A stretch of 64,000 nucleotides of DNA from Gordonia phthalatica (GCF_001305675.1 NZ_CP011853.1:3968001-4032000); one strand, 5' to 3'; shown: positions 17,395 to 26,351, numbered from the stretch's first letter. Program-made: numbers and translations. Notes: generated by a model not told the origin, from the sequence alone.

Positions 17395-18282
17395 TTACGG
17401 CGACCGCTCGTACCCGACGACGAGCGGTGCGTGGTCCGACAGCCGCTCGTCCGGCGACGGCTCCTTGTCGACCTGAACCCACCGCGCTCGGGAGGCGAGT
17501 CCGGGTGTCGCGAGCTGGTGGTCGATCCGCCAGCCGACGTCTTTGGTGAACGATTCCCCCGCCCAGCTCCACCAGGTCAGCGGGCCTGGACGATCACCGT
17601 GGAGTCGGCGCACCACGTCGACCAGTCGACGCGGCGAGAGCTGCGCCGTCAGCCACTCGCGTTCCTCCGGCAGGAAGCCCTCCATCTTGCGCGCAGGTCG
17701 CCAGTTGGTGACGTCGTGTTCGACGTGCGCGATGTTGAGGTCGCCGAGGAGCAGGAACTCGCGCCCGGCACGTTTGGCTGCGAGCCGGTTCCGGTCCAGT
17801 TCGCGAGCGAAACCGGCGAGGAAGTCCGTCTTGCGCTGGTATTTGGCACCGCCGTCCGGCTTCTCGCGCATGCTGCCCGGGCGCTGCAGTTCGGCGGGCA
17901 GACCGCCTTTCGGCAGGTAGAGACACGCGACTGTGACGGGTTCGTCAGCCAGATCGACTTCGATGTAGCGACCGTGCGTCGCGTACGCCCCGAGCCCCCG
18001 GGCCTTGGGCGGATGGCTCACCCAGGTGCGGACGGCGGCGGGCGGGACCCGGGTCAGGATCGCGACGCCGTTGCGCCCGGGGATCGACCCGACGTCGAAA
18101 GACGCCGTGTAACCAGGGAATTCACCGACCTCGTCGACCGGACAGCGCAACTCCTGCAGGCCGATCACATCGGCGTCGCGGCCGACCAGCCAACGGTCGA
18201 AACCGCGCCGTCGGGAGGCGCGAACGCCGTTGACATTGAACGAGACGACCGTCAGCTGCGCAGAATCCACGGTCCCCACCAT
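17395..18282 (-). CDS. xth: Exodeoxyribonuclease III (AP endonuclease family)
   Basis: Mg-dependent exonuclease/AP endonuclease of base-excision repair, cytosolic. The 295-residue product carries the expected motifs in order: VVSFNVNGVRA, IGLQELRC, CLYLPKGG, LLLGDLNIAH and RLSDHAPLVV. In each of these the catalytic Asn, Glu, Tyr, Asp-Asn and Asp-His positions are present. ATG 18282 (MVGTVDSAQLTVVSFN) is taken as the start since the catalytic domain begins at once; longer in-frame starts add a poor sequence. The stop lies 2 bp from the palindromic repeat array. Confidence 0.93.
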   Translation of the reverse strand: MVGTVDSAQLTVVSFNVNGVRASRRRGFDRWLVGRDADVIGLQELRCPVDEVGEFPGYTASFDVGSIPGRNGVAILTRVPPAAVRTWVSHPPKARGLGAYATHGRYIEVDLADEPVTVACLYLPKGGLPAELQRPGSMREKPDGGAKYQRKTDFLAGFARELDRNRLAAKRAGREFLLLGDLNIAHVEHDVTNWRPARKMEGFLPEEREWLTAQLSPRRLVDVVRRLHGDRPGPLTWWSWAGESFTKDVGWRIDHQLATPGLASRARWVQVDKEPSPDERLSDHAPLVVGYERSP

Positions 18283-18361
18283 GCCCCAGCCGTAAGCGGG
18301 ACTCCCACCCGAATCGACCACGCGATTCAATTCGAGCGCCGGCGACTGACAGAATGTACTC

Positions 18362-19615
18362 ATGAGTCGCCCTCGTGTTTCGCATCCCATCGCCAAGCTG
18401 CGCCCGCTGGAGCAATCCGAGAAGCTGCAGAACGTCTGTTACGAGATCCGCGGACCGGTGCACGAGCACGCCGCCCGCCTGGAGGCCGAGGGCCACCGGA
18501 TCATGAAGCTCAACATCGGCAACCCAGCCCTCTTCGGGTTCGAGGCCCCCGACGTGATCGTGCGCGACATGATCCACTCGCTACCCTTCTCTCAGGGCTA
18601 CTCGGAGTCGGCCGGCGTCCTGTCGGCCCGGCGCGCCGTCGTGACCCGCTACGAGACGGTCCCCGACTTCCCGTACTTCGACGTCGACGACGTCCTCCTC
18701 GGCAACGGCGTCTCCGAGCTCATCACCATGACGATGCAGGCGCTCCTCAACAACGGCGACGAGGTCCTCATCCCCGCGCCCGACTACCCGCTGTGGACGG
18801 CCATGACCGCACTGTCGGGCGGTACCCCGGTGCACTACAAGTGCGACGAGGAGAACGGCTGGAATCCCAGCATCGAGGACATCGAATCGAAGATCACGCC
18901 GAACACCAAGGCGATCGTCGTGATCAACCCGAACAACCCGACCGGCGCGGTCTACTCGCGCGAGGTGCTGGAGAAGCTCGTCGACATCGCGCGCCGCCAC
19001 TCGCTGCTGATCCTGGCCGACGAGATCTACGACAAGATCCTCTACGACGACGCCGAGCACATCAGCATCGCGACCCTGGCCCCCGATCTGCTGGTCCTGA
19101 CCTTCAACGGCCTGTCGAAGGCGTACCGCGTGTGCGGGTACCGCGCAGGCTGGGTGATCCGTACCGGACCGAAGGATCACGCGAAGGGCTTCATCGAGGG
19201 CATGACGATCCTCGCGTCGACCCGCCTGTGCGCCAACGTCCCGGCGCAGCACGCGATCCAGGTCGCACTCGGCGGCTACCAGAGCATCGACGCGCTGATC
19301 GTCCCCGGCGGTCGCCTCTACGAGCAGCGCAATGTCACGTGGAACAAGCTCAACGAGATCCCCGGCGTCTCCTGCGTCAAGCCCATGGGCGCGCTGTACG
19401 CGTTCCCGCGACTCGATCCCGAGGTCCACGAGATCCACGACGACGAGCAGTTCGTCCAGGACCTGCTGCTGCAGGAGAAGATCCTGGTGGTCCAGGGTTC
19501 GGGCTTCAATCTGCCCGACACCAACCACTTCCGGATCGTCACGCTGCCGTGGACTCAGGACCTGTCGGAGGCCATCGAACGCATCGGAAACTTCCTCTCC
19601 TCCTACCGCCAGTAG
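18362..19615 (+). CDS. PLP-dependent class I/II aminotransferase (AspC/AlaA type)
   Basis: 417 residues. Fold-type-I aminotransferase with NIGNPALFGFEAP (substrate strand), NPNNPTGAVYS, LADEIYDKI (PLP-ring Asp and Tyr) and the Schiff-base Lys in FNGLSKAYRVCGYRAGW. The N-terminus and motifs match the group holding E. coli AlaA and M. tuberculosis Rv0337c (annotated AspC). Pyruvate/glutamate transamination (alanine synthesis) is the likeliest activity; aspartate is possible. Rv0337c also neighbours the Rv0338c-type gene, which supports orthology. Divergent from exonuclease III. Confidence 0.92.
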   Translation: MSRPRVSHPIAKLRPLEQSEKLQNVCYEIRGPVHEHAARLEAEGHRIMKLNIGNPALFGFEAPDVIVRDMIHSLPFSQGYSESAGVLSARRAVVTRYETVPDFPYFDVDDVLLGNGVSELITMTMQALLNNGDEVLIPAPDYPLWTAMTALSGGTPVHYKCDEENGWNPSIEDIESKITPNTKAIVVINPNNPTGAVYSREVLEKLVDIARRHSLLILADEIYDKILYDDAEHISIATLAPDLLVLTFNGLSKAYRVCGYRAGWVIRTGPKDHAKGFIEGMTILASTRLCANVPAQHAIQVALGGYQSIDALIVPGGRLYEQRNVTWNKLNEIPGVSCVKPMGALYAFPRLDPEVHEIHDDEQFVQDLLLQEKILVVQGSGFNLPDTNHFRIVTLPWTQDLSEAIERIGNFLSSYRQ

Positions 19616-19687
19616 GAGGGGGGCGGGACACGCGGCAGGCCTTTCGCCTGCACGAACCAGGGTCATAGGACCCATTCAAAACGGGCG

Positions 19688-19725
19688 CTAACTTCTGCTA
19701 GCAGTTAGTTGTTACGGGTGGTAAC
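19688..19725. promoter_or_regulatory. Inverted repeats in the ephD promoter region
   Basis: CTAACT-N9-AGTTAG (19688-19708) is followed by GTTAC-GGGTG-GTAAC (19711-19725), 32 bp before the ephD start. This is a suitable target for a TetR-type repressor and/or the MerR encoded at the end of the same run. Confidence 0.45.
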
Positions 19726-19757
19726 GTCTACTTAACCGCTTTGAATGGGAGACCGAA

Positions 19758-21530
19758 ATGGCCGACTGGCACCGCTTCAACGTCACGGGCGACGGAGTCG
19801 AACTCGCTGCGTTCTCGTACGGCACACCGGGAGAGTCCACCCCCGACAAGCCCGTCGTGCTCCTGGTCCACGGATGGCCCGACAGCCATCACCTGTGGGA
19901 CCTGGTGGCACCGCAGCTCGCCGAGCACTACCGGGTGTACGCCTACGACACTCGCGGGTTCGGCGAGAGCGATCGCCCCGAGGAGGTCGCCGCATACCGC
20001 CTCGACACCCTCGCCACCGACATGTTCGCCGTGCTCCGCGCGGTGAACCCCGACGGCAAGACCCACATCGTGGCCCACGACTGGGGTTCGGTCCAGGCGT
20101 GGGAGACCGTCACCACCGACGGAGCCGACGACGCCATCGCGTCGTTCACCTCGGTGTCCGGACCCAACCTCGACTTCCTCGGCGAGTGGGCGCAGGGCAA
20201 ACTGGCCAAGCCCACCCCGGGCAACGTCGGCCAGGCGCTCTCGCAGGTCGCGTCGTCGGCCTACACCGCGTTCTTCCAGGTGCCGGTCGTGTCCGACGCC
20301 TTCTTCCGCACCTTCGGCTCCGACAAGGCGTGGTCGGAGTTCCTGCACCTCATCGAGGGCACCCCGCGCGAGAACGCGCAGTTCGGCCCCACCCTGCGCG
20401 ACGACATGGTCAACGGACTCAAGCTGTACCGCGCCAACATCCGCGGCAAGCTCGCCCGGCCGAATCCCCGCCCGACCCGTGTCCCGGTGCTCGAGGTGGT
20501 CAACGACCACGACATCGCCCTCCGTCCGGCGATCTACCAGCGTACGCACACGCACGCCGAGAACCTGTGGCGCAAGCGGAGCACCACCGGCCACTGGCTG
20601 CCGTACACCAACCCCGATTACCTGGCCGCAACGGCGACCGAGTTCATCGAGTCCGTCGAGAACGGATCCTCGAGCAAACCGAACAGCATCGACCGCGCCC
20701 ACGTCACCGGCCCCGCCGGTGAGCTGATCGGCAAGCTGGCCGTCATCACCGGCGCGGGCAGCGGCATCGGCCGCGAGACCGCCTACGCGCTCGCCGAGCT
20801 CGGCGCCGAGGTGGTCCTGGCCGACATCGACCTCGACGCCGCCAAGGACACCGCCACCGAGTGCAAGGGCAAGGGCGTCCTCGCGACCGCCTACAAGCTC
20901 GACGTCTCGAACACCAAGTCGTACGCCAAGTTCGCCGAGAAGGTCCGCGACAACCACGGCGTCGCCGACATCGTCGTCAACAACGCGGGCATCGCGCTCG
21001 CCGGGTCGGCGCTGGCCGCGACGGACGAGCAGGTGGACCGGCTCTTCGCGATCAACCTTCGCGGCGTCGTCAGCGGCAGCCGCGAGTTCGGCCGACAGAT
21101 GGTGGAGCGCGGCGCGGGCGGGCACATCGTCAACCTCGCGTCGGCCGCCGCGTTCACCCCGTCCCGCGATCTGGGCCTCTACTCGGCCAGCAAGGCCGGC
21201 GTGCTGATGTTCTCCGAGTCGCTGCGCGCCGAGCTGGCCGAGCACAAGATCGGCGTCACCGCCATCTGCCCCGGCATCGTGCACACCAACATCACCGCGA
21301 ACACCCAGTTCGCCGGCGCGGCCGACGAGGCGGCGACCCGCGCCAAGGTCGACGGCTTCTACGCCAAGCGCAATTTCACTCCCGATCGCGTGGCCGCCGA
21401 CATCGTCGCCGCGATCCGCAAGAACAAGGCTGTGGTCCCGGTGACCCCCGAGGCCGAGTTCGGCTACCGCGTGTACCGATTCTTCCCGTGGGCTTCGCGC
21501 ATCGGCGCCCGCCAGAAGCTTGCCAACTGA
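19758..21530 (+). CDS. ephD: EphD: epoxide-hydrolase-like / short-chain dehydrogenase fusion
   Basis: 590 residues, matching M. tuberculosis EphD (Rv2214c) in size and order. Residues ~1-310 are an alpha/beta-hydrolase of the epoxide hydrolase group: oxyanion HGWPDS, nucleophile Asp in VAHDWGSVQAW, cap region, and His in TGHWLPYTNP. Residues ~325-590 are an SDR: TGAGSGIG cofactor loop, VNNAG and YSASK active-site Tyr/Lys. EphD has been linked to handling of epoxy and keto mycolates, fitting a mycolate producer. Good ribosome site (GGGAGACC). First gene of a run with the ferritin-like protein, reductase and MerR. Confidence 0.93.
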   Translation: MADWHRFNVTGDGVELAAFSYGTPGESTPDKPVVLLVHGWPDSHHLWDLVAPQLAEHYRVYAYDTRGFGESDRPEEVAAYRLDTLATDMFAVLRAVNPDGKTHIVAHDWGSVQAWETVTTDGADDAIASFTSVSGPNLDFLGEWAQGKLAKPTPGNVGQALSQVASSAYTAFFQVPVVSDAFFRTFGSDKAWSEFLHLIEGTPRENAQFGPTLRDDMVNGLKLYRANIRGKLARPNPRPTRVPVLEVVNDHDIALRPAIYQRTHTHAENLWRKRSTTGHWLPYTNPDYLAATATEFIESVENGSSSKPNSIDRAHVTGPAGELIGKLAVITGAGSGIGRETAYALAELGAEVVLADIDLDAAKDTATECKGKGVLATAYKLDVSNTKSYAKFAEKVRDNHGVADIVVNNAGIALAGSALAATDEQVDRLFAINLRGVVSGSREFGRQMVERGAGGHIVNLASAAAFTPSRDLGLYSASKAGVLMFSESLRAELAEHKIGVTAICPGIVHTNITANTQFAGAADEAATRAKVDGFYAKRNFTPDRVAADIVAAIRKNKAVVPVTPEAEFGYRVYRFFPWASRIGARQKLAN

Positions 21531-21572
21531 CGCGACGTCGCCCGACAATACGAGTACACCGGAGGAACCATC

Positions 21573-22484
21573 ATGACTGCTGAAGCCACCCGCTCAACCG
21601 TCGAGACCGACCCGGGCAAGATCGAGCTCCACGCGCGGAACGTCGCCTTCGACCTTTCGAACACGCCGCTGCACTGGATTCCCGACCACCCGATGTCGTC
21701 GAACTTCATCACCGTGCTGAACCTGCTGCTCCCGGAGGGCGAGCGCTGGTTCGTCGAGACCTTCAACGAGGCGCTCCCGCTGATCAAGGACGAGGAGCTC
21801 GCCGCCGACATGCGCGGCTTCGTCGGACAGGAGGCCATGCACGCCGAGGTCCACGATCGCGCCGTCGAGGAGTGGCTGCGCGGTCAGGGCGTCGATCCCA
21901 CCGGCTATCTGAAGCAGATGGAGTGGATCTTCCGCAGCGTGCTGGGACCCCGCGAGAGCGGCAGTCCCACGCAGAAGCAGAAGCATCTGATCGAGCGGCT
22001 GTGGCTGATCGCCGCGATCGAGCACTACACGGCGATCCTCGGCGACTTCGCGCTCAACTGCACGTGGAAGGAGAACGGCGCCGACCCGAACATGGCCGAC
22101 ATGTTCACCTGGCACGGCGCCGAAGAGGTGGAGCACCGCGCCGTCGCGCACGACGCCGCCGCGTACTTCGCCGACAGCCCGCTCCGTCGCGCTCGCGCGA
22201 TGAGCCTGGCCCTGCCCTTCCTGCTGTGGCTGCTGGCCCGCGGTTTCCGGTTCATCAACAGCCAGGATCCGTCGGTCGCCGACAAGAGCGTCGTCGAGAA
22301 GGGCACGCTGTACGTGACCAGCTACTTCCGCGATTCCCGCGCGGGCGTGTTCCCGAAGCTGTCCAAGCTCGTGACCGCGACGGTCGGCTACTTCAAGCCC
22401 GGCTTCTCGCCGTCGGACATCGGCGACACCGCGCAGGCGGTCGCCTTCCTCGCAGCCTCGCCCGGAGCACGACGAGCAGCGTGA
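21573..22484 (+). CDS. PF10118-type 'metal-dependent hydrolase', ferritin-like helical protein
   Basis: 303 residues, cytosolic, all-helical in appearance. The family is annotated as a predicted metal-dependent hydrolase. The metal-site candidates read like a carboxylate-bridged di-iron protein: two ExxH motifs (GQEAMHAEVHD near residue 90 and AEEVEHRAVAHD near 185) plus further Glu and His on helices (IEHYTAILGDF). GGAGGAACC precedes the ATG. It ends 2 bp before the start of a ferredoxin-type reductase, which makes a redox role (oxygenase or desaturase fed by that reductase) more attractive than hydrolysis. That reading is inference. Confidence 0.85.
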   Translation: MTAEATRSTVETDPGKIELHARNVAFDLSNTPLHWIPDHPMSSNFITVLNLLLPEGERWFVETFNEALPLIKDEELAADMRGFVGQEAMHAEVHDRAVEEWLRGQGVDPTGYLKQMEWIFRSVLGPRESGSPTQKQKHLIERLWLIAAIEHYTAILGDFALNCTWKENGADPNMADMFTWHGAEEVEHRAVAHDAAAYFADSPLRRARAMSLALPFLLWLLARGFRFINSQDPSVADKSVVEKGTLYVTSYFRDSRAGVFPKLSKLVTATVGYFKPGFSPSDIGDTAQAVAFLAASPGARRAA

Positions 22485-22486
22485 CC

Positions 22487-23614
22487 ATGACGAACGACTC
22501 CGTGCGCCATCAGATCGATCTCTCGACCGAACCGCCGCACCTGTACGGCAAGTACCGTCGCGATCCGCTGATGCGCTTCCTGACCGGCGTCGGGAAGTAC
22601 TGGTTCCCGATCTGGCGGCCGCTGTCTCCGCTGCACAGTCGGGCCGCCGACGACGGCGTCCTGACGCTCGACATCGTGAACCGCGAAGTGGTCGCCGTGG
22701 ACGAGAACGTGATCGCGTTGACCTTCGCGGCCCCCGACGGCTCGGTCCTGCCCGAATGGCATCCCGGCGCCCATCTCGATCTGCTGCTCCCGTCCGGCCG
22801 GATGCGCGAGTACTCGCTGTGCGGCGACCCCGGCGACCGCCGGACCTACCGCATCGCGGTCCGCCGCATCCCGGACGGAGGCGGCGGTTCGATCGAGGTG
22901 CACGACACCCTGCGGGTCGGCGACTCCGTGCAGATCAAGGGGCCGCGCAATGCGTTCCCGATGGTGCTGCCCGGATTCGGTTCACCGTCGAACAAGCTCC
23001 GCTTCGTGGCCGCGGGCATCGGCATCACGCCGATCCTCCCGATGCTGGCGATGGTCGACCGCTACGGCATGGACTGGACGATGGTCTACTGCGGCCGCTC
23101 GGCCGACTCGATCCCGTTCATCGAGGAGCTCGCCCGCTACGGCGACAAGGTGACGGTCCGGACCGACGACGTCGACGGGCTGCCGACCATGGCGGATCTG
23201 GTCGGGCCCACGCCCGACCAGGACGCCGCACTCGCCGTGTACTGCTGCGGTCCGGTCCCGATGCTCGAGGCCCTGCGGGTGCACCTCGCCGAGCGCGACG
23301 ACATCGAGCTGCACTTCGAGCGGTTCTCACCGCCGCCGATCCTCGACGGCACCGAGTTCACGCTGAAGATCGCGTCGACCGGCCGCGAGGAGACGGTGGC
23401 CGCCGACGAGTCGGTGCTGACCGTGCTGCGCCGGGTGAACCCCGCCGTGCCGTACTCGTGCCAGCAGGGTTTCTGCGGCACCTGCCGGATGCGCACCGTC
23501 GACGGCGACGTCGACCATCGCGACGCGCTGCTGACGCAGCCGGAGCGCGACGAGGGCTGGTTCCTTCCGTGCATCTCCCGCTGTGATTCGGAGTCGCTGA
23601 CCGTCGACATGTGA
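22487..23614 (+). CDS. PDR/VanB-type flavin-iron-sulfur reductase
   Basis: 375 residues with three parts in order: a ferredoxin-reductase FAD/FMN-binding barrel (MREYSLCGDPGDRRTYRIAV), an NAD-binding domain (FVAAGIGITPILPML; CGPVPMLEAL) and a C-terminal plant-type [2Fe-2S] ferredoxin (PYSCQQGFCGTCRMRTVDG...LPCIS). This is the phthalate dioxygenase reductase/vanillate demethylase B layout: it delivers electrons from NAD(P)H to an oxygenase. An unusual ~50-residue N-terminus (LYGKYRRDPLMRFLTGVGKYW) precedes the barrel. Start and the upstream stop are 2 bp apart, so it is translationally coupled to the ferritin-like protein, its probable partner. Confidence 0.93.
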   Translation: MTNDSVRHQIDLSTEPPHLYGKYRRDPLMRFLTGVGKYWFPIWRPLSPLHSRAADDGVLTLDIVNREVVAVDENVIALTFAAPDGSVLPEWHPGAHLDLLLPSGRMREYSLCGDPGDRRTYRIAVRRIPDGGGGSIEVHDTLRVGDSVQIKGPRNAFPMVLPGFGSPSNKLRFVAAGIGITPILPMLAMVDRYGMDWTMVYCGRSADSIPFIEELARYGDKVTVRTDDVDGLPTMADLVGPTPDQDAALAVYCCGPVPMLEALRVHLAERDDIELHFERFSPPPILDGTEFTLKIASTGREETVAADESVLTVLRRVNPAVPYSCQQGFCGTCRMRTVDGDVDHRDALLTQPERDEGWFLPCISRCDSESLTVDM

Positions 23615-23657
23615 GCGCGTCCCGCGCGGGCATCCGCGATTTGGGACAATGCTGATC

Positions 23658-24431
23658 ATGACCGAATACCGTATCGACGATCTGGCGCGTGCCGCGGGAA
23701 CCACGACGCGCAATGTGCGTGGTTACCAGGACCGCGGGTTGATTCCGCGGCCCGTGCGGCGCGGCCGGATCGCGATCTACGGCGACGAGCACCTGGCGAA
23801 GCTCCGCGTCATCAACGACCTGCTGGCGCGCGGCTTCACGATGACCCACATCGCGGAGTTCTTCAAGAAGGTCCAGACCGGCGACGACATCGCCGAATCC
23901 CTCGGCCTGCGGGAGGTGGTGTCGCGGCCGTGGTCGCAGACCGCGACGGACACGGTTCCGGCCGCCGAGCTCCACGCCCGCCTCAACACGAGCGATCCGA
24001 AACTGTTGGGGATGCTGCGCGAGTTCGGACTCATCGAACCGATCGGCGACGACGAGTTCCCGTCGCAGTACGAGATCAAGGACGTCGAGAGCATCGACGC
24101 CTACCAGCGCCTGATGAAGATCGGGGTGCCGCTGCCCTACATCCTCGGGCTGCAGCGACAGCTCGACGAGGACATGGGTCGCGCGGCGCAGACCCTGGTG
24201 AGTGCCGGCCGTCGTGCCGTGACCGAGGGCCGTTTCGACGGCTGGATCCCGGAGCGTGGCGCCGAGGAGGACTGGGCGTCGCAGTTCCTGAACGAACTCC
24301 GGATCACCGGGCGCGTCGCGGCCCACAACACCCTGTACCGGGCGTTGGATCGAGAACTCGCCCGTCAGCTCGACGACTACCTGGCCGTCGCGCAGGAACG
24401 GCGCGAGCAGCGCGAATCGGATCCCGCGTAG
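23658..24431 (+). CDS. MerR-family transcriptional regulator
   Basis: About 257 residues. N-terminal winged helix typical of MerR (RIDDLARAAGTTTRNVRGYQ, then RRGRIAIYGDEHLAKL), followed by a short dimer helix and a long C-terminal domain of ~180 residues of unknown ligand. No Cys-based metal site is evident in the C-terminal part. It is the last gene of the ephD run, 43 bp after the reductase, so it may regulate that operon. ATG 23658 suits the GGGA ribosome site better than the ATG nine bases upstream. Confidence 0.9.
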   Translation: MTEYRIDDLARAAGTTTRNVRGYQDRGLIPRPVRRGRIAIYGDEHLAKLRVINDLLARGFTMTHIAEFFKKVQTGDDIAESLGLREVVSRPWSQTATDTVPAAELHARLNTSDPKLLGMLREFGLIEPIGDDEFPSQYEIKDVESIDAYQRLMKIGVPLPYILGLQRQLDEDMGRAAQTLVSAGRRAVTEGRFDGWIPERGAEEDWASQFLNELRITGRVAAHNTLYRALDRELARQLDDYLAVAQERREQRESDPA

Positions 24432-24486
24432 GCGGCGCCGAAAGACAGGCGACCGAACACCTGAGCGCCGTCGCGGCCGGCACGTC

Positions 24487-24585
24487 GCACCATTTGTCGA
24501 CCAGTGGCACCACTTGTGTTTCCCGCACTTGGTCGCGACCGAGTGCGAGAAACAGAGGTGGTGCGACTCGCCCACAAGTGGTGCG
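24487..24585. repeat. Palindromic repeat with 20-bp period, copy B
   Basis: A 58-bp imperfect palindrome (24507-24564) is centred on GGTCG|CGACC. The inner 18-bp arms (24518-24535/24536-24553) mismatch at two positions. GCACCA boxes lie at 24487 and 24507, and inverted GTGGTGCG boxes at 24558 and 24578, each pair 20 bp apart. It sits between the convergent MerR gene and the membrane-protein gene, the same context as copy A. Confidence 0.8.
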
Positions 24586-24617
24586 GGAAGGCCACCTCGT
24601 CCGGCAAACCACCGTCG

Positions 24618-25745
24618 TCAGCCGATCACGATCGGCGGCAACCCCGGGATCGGATTCGGGATGGTCTTCGTCTTGTGCCTGGTCGGCGCGGGAGGTTTGG
24701 GTCCCGGCTGGGCTTCCGTGGGCCGCTGTGCGGTCTCCTTCGGCGGAGGAGGCGGGGGCGGCGGCGTGGTGTACTGCGACATCGGTGCCCGCGCGGCGTC
24801 GAGGTCCCCCTGGTCGACGGAGATGTTGACACGTTCAGGCTCCTGTCCCGTCGCCGACGCCTTCGAGGTCGGCGCGGTGGAGTCAGCCGAGCTCAGCTCG
24901 GGCCCGTTGCTCTCATGTGCGTTCAAGGCCAGGGCGACGGCCCCGCCGCCCACCGCGAGCATCACCACGATGCCGAGCGCCACTACACGCCCACGCAAGC
25001 CCTGCGGCTGCTCTGCCGCAACTCCCTCGCCGTCATCGTCGAGGCGCTCCCCGTCGCTCGCGTCGGACGCCGCGTTCCCGAACCGGTCGAGTCCGTAGTC
25101 GGCGGGGTCGACGAGGGCCGGGTGGTCGCCGCTGTCCTCCCAGGCCCGGATCGCCGGCGCTTCCGCCACCGGCTCGAGGAGATCGGTGGGTCGGTCGTCT
25201 CCGCCGAAGACCTCGGGGAAATCGTCGCCCGGCTGCAGGACGGAGAAGCCGCGTTCGGTCAGCGCCTCCCACAGGCCCGGCCAGGCGTCGTGGCCGGGGC
25301 CCAGCAGAACCGCGTCGACCGGAGCCGCGCCCGCGAGCTCGACGATCATGCCGTGCGCTCGGTTGGCTTCGGGGACGGTGGCTTCGATGACGTCGTCGAG
25401 GCCGAGCCGGACCAGCCGCAGATGTTCGTACCCCATGGTCAGCGAGCTGTCGTGGCCGATCAAGGAGTGACGGCCGCGCCCCACCACGACGACGAGTTCA
25501 CCGAAGGCCTCCGGGGTGCCTGCGTCCACCGCACCGGTGTCGCGCAGGTAGGCGGCGATCCGCGCGTCGAGCACTTCGGGACGGATGCGGGTCTCGGTCT
25601 CCGATCCCACCACCCGACCGGCTTCGACGCGTCCGGCCCAGAGTCCGGCGTCGCCGAAGTCGAGCGCGATGACCGCGCCGCTCGGGTCTGCGGGTAGCGC
25701 GAACCCCGCAAGCCACTGCGGTTGCGTACTGAATGAATCTGTCAC
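24618..25745 (-). CDS. Single-pass membrane protein with ATPase-like N-domain and polyproline tail
   Basis: 375 residues. The N-terminus (AVIALDFGDAGLWAGRVEAG) recalls the phosphate-1 loop of Hsp70/actin-like ATPases (DxGxxxxxV), and VDAVLLGPGHDAWPGLWEAL recalls their adenosine loop; other motifs are not clear. An acidic linker precedes one membrane helix (VVALGIVVMLAVGGGAVALAL, about residue 255). The C-terminus, expected outside, is Pro/Thr-rich (eight prolines in a row). Mycobacterial Rv0312-like proteins share this style, and dcd is adjacent. Function unknown. Confidence 0.75.
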   Translation of the reverse strand: MTDSFSTQPQWLAGFALPADPSGAVIALDFGDAGLWAGRVEAGRVVGSETETRIRPEVLDARIAAYLRDTGAVDAGTPEAFGELVVVVGRGRHSLIGHDSSLTMGYEHLRLVRLGLDDVIEATVPEANRAHGMIVELAGAAPVDAVLLGPGHDAWPGLWEALTERGFSVLQPGDDFPEVFGGDDRPTDLLEPVAEAPAIRAWEDSGDHPALVDPADYGLDRFGNAASDASDGERLDDDGEGVAAEQPQGLRGRVVALGIVVMLAVGGGAVALALNAHESNGPELSSADSTAPTSKASATGQEPERVNISVDQGDLDAARAPMSQYTTPPPPPPPPKETAQRPTEAQPGPKPPAPTRHKTKTIPNPIPGLPPIVIG

Positions 25746-25784
25746 GACGACCTCCTCCCCTGGGCTCGGCGACAGTCCGAAGCG

Positions 25785-26351
25785 TTACTTCGCGAAGTTC
25801 AGATAGGCCTTGGACGGCGTCGGCCCCCGCTGCCCCTGGTACTTGGAGCCGACCGACGCGCTGCCGTACGGGTTCTCCGACGGGCTGGTCAGGCGGAACA
25901 GGCAGAGCTGGCCGATCTTCATCTGCGGCCACAGGGTGATCGGCAGGTTCGCGACGTTGGACAGTTCGAGGGTGATGTGGCCGGAGAAGCCGGGATCGAT
26001 GAAACCGGCGGTGGAGTGCGTGAGCAGTCCGAGACGGCCGAGCGACGACTTGCCCTCCAGGCGGCCCGCCAGGTTGTCGGGCAGGGTCAGGCGCTCGCGC
26101 GTCGAACCGAGGACGAACTCCCCCGGATGCAGCACGAAGGGTTCGCCTTCGGCCGGCTCGACGAGGGTCGTCAACTCGTCCTGACGTTGGGCGGGATCGA
26201 TGTGCGTGTACTTGGTGTTGTTGAACACGCGGAACAGCGAGTCGAGGCGGACGTCGACGCTCGACGGCTGGACCAGGCCAGGATCGTACGGCTCGATACC
26301 GAGACGTCCGGAGTCGATCTCGGCACGAATATCGCGGTCTGAAAGCAGCAC
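25785..26351 (-). CDS. dcd: dCTP deaminase
   Basis: Deaminates dCTP toward dUTP (or dUMP in the bifunctional actinobacterial/archaeal type) for thymidylate synthesis. The 188-residue product has LLSDRDIRAEI at the start, the QPSSVDVRLD motif, the LGSTRERLTLP block and the active-site EGKSSLGRLGLLTHSTAGFIDPGFSG region. The GTG at 26351 gives the standard N-terminus; the open frame extends 13 codons further. M. tuberculosis Dcd is bifunctional (dCTP deaminase/dUTPase), so this one may be too. Confidence 0.96.
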   Translation of the reverse strand: MLLSDRDIRAEIDSGRLGIEPYDPGLVQPSSVDVRLDSLFRVFNNTKYTHIDPAQRQDELTTLVEPAEGEPFVLHPGEFVLGSTRERLTLPDNLAGRLEGKSSLGRLGLLTHSTAGFIDPGFSGHITLELSNVANLPITLWPQMKIGQLCLFRLTSPSENPYGSASVGSKYQGQRGPTPSKAYLNFAK

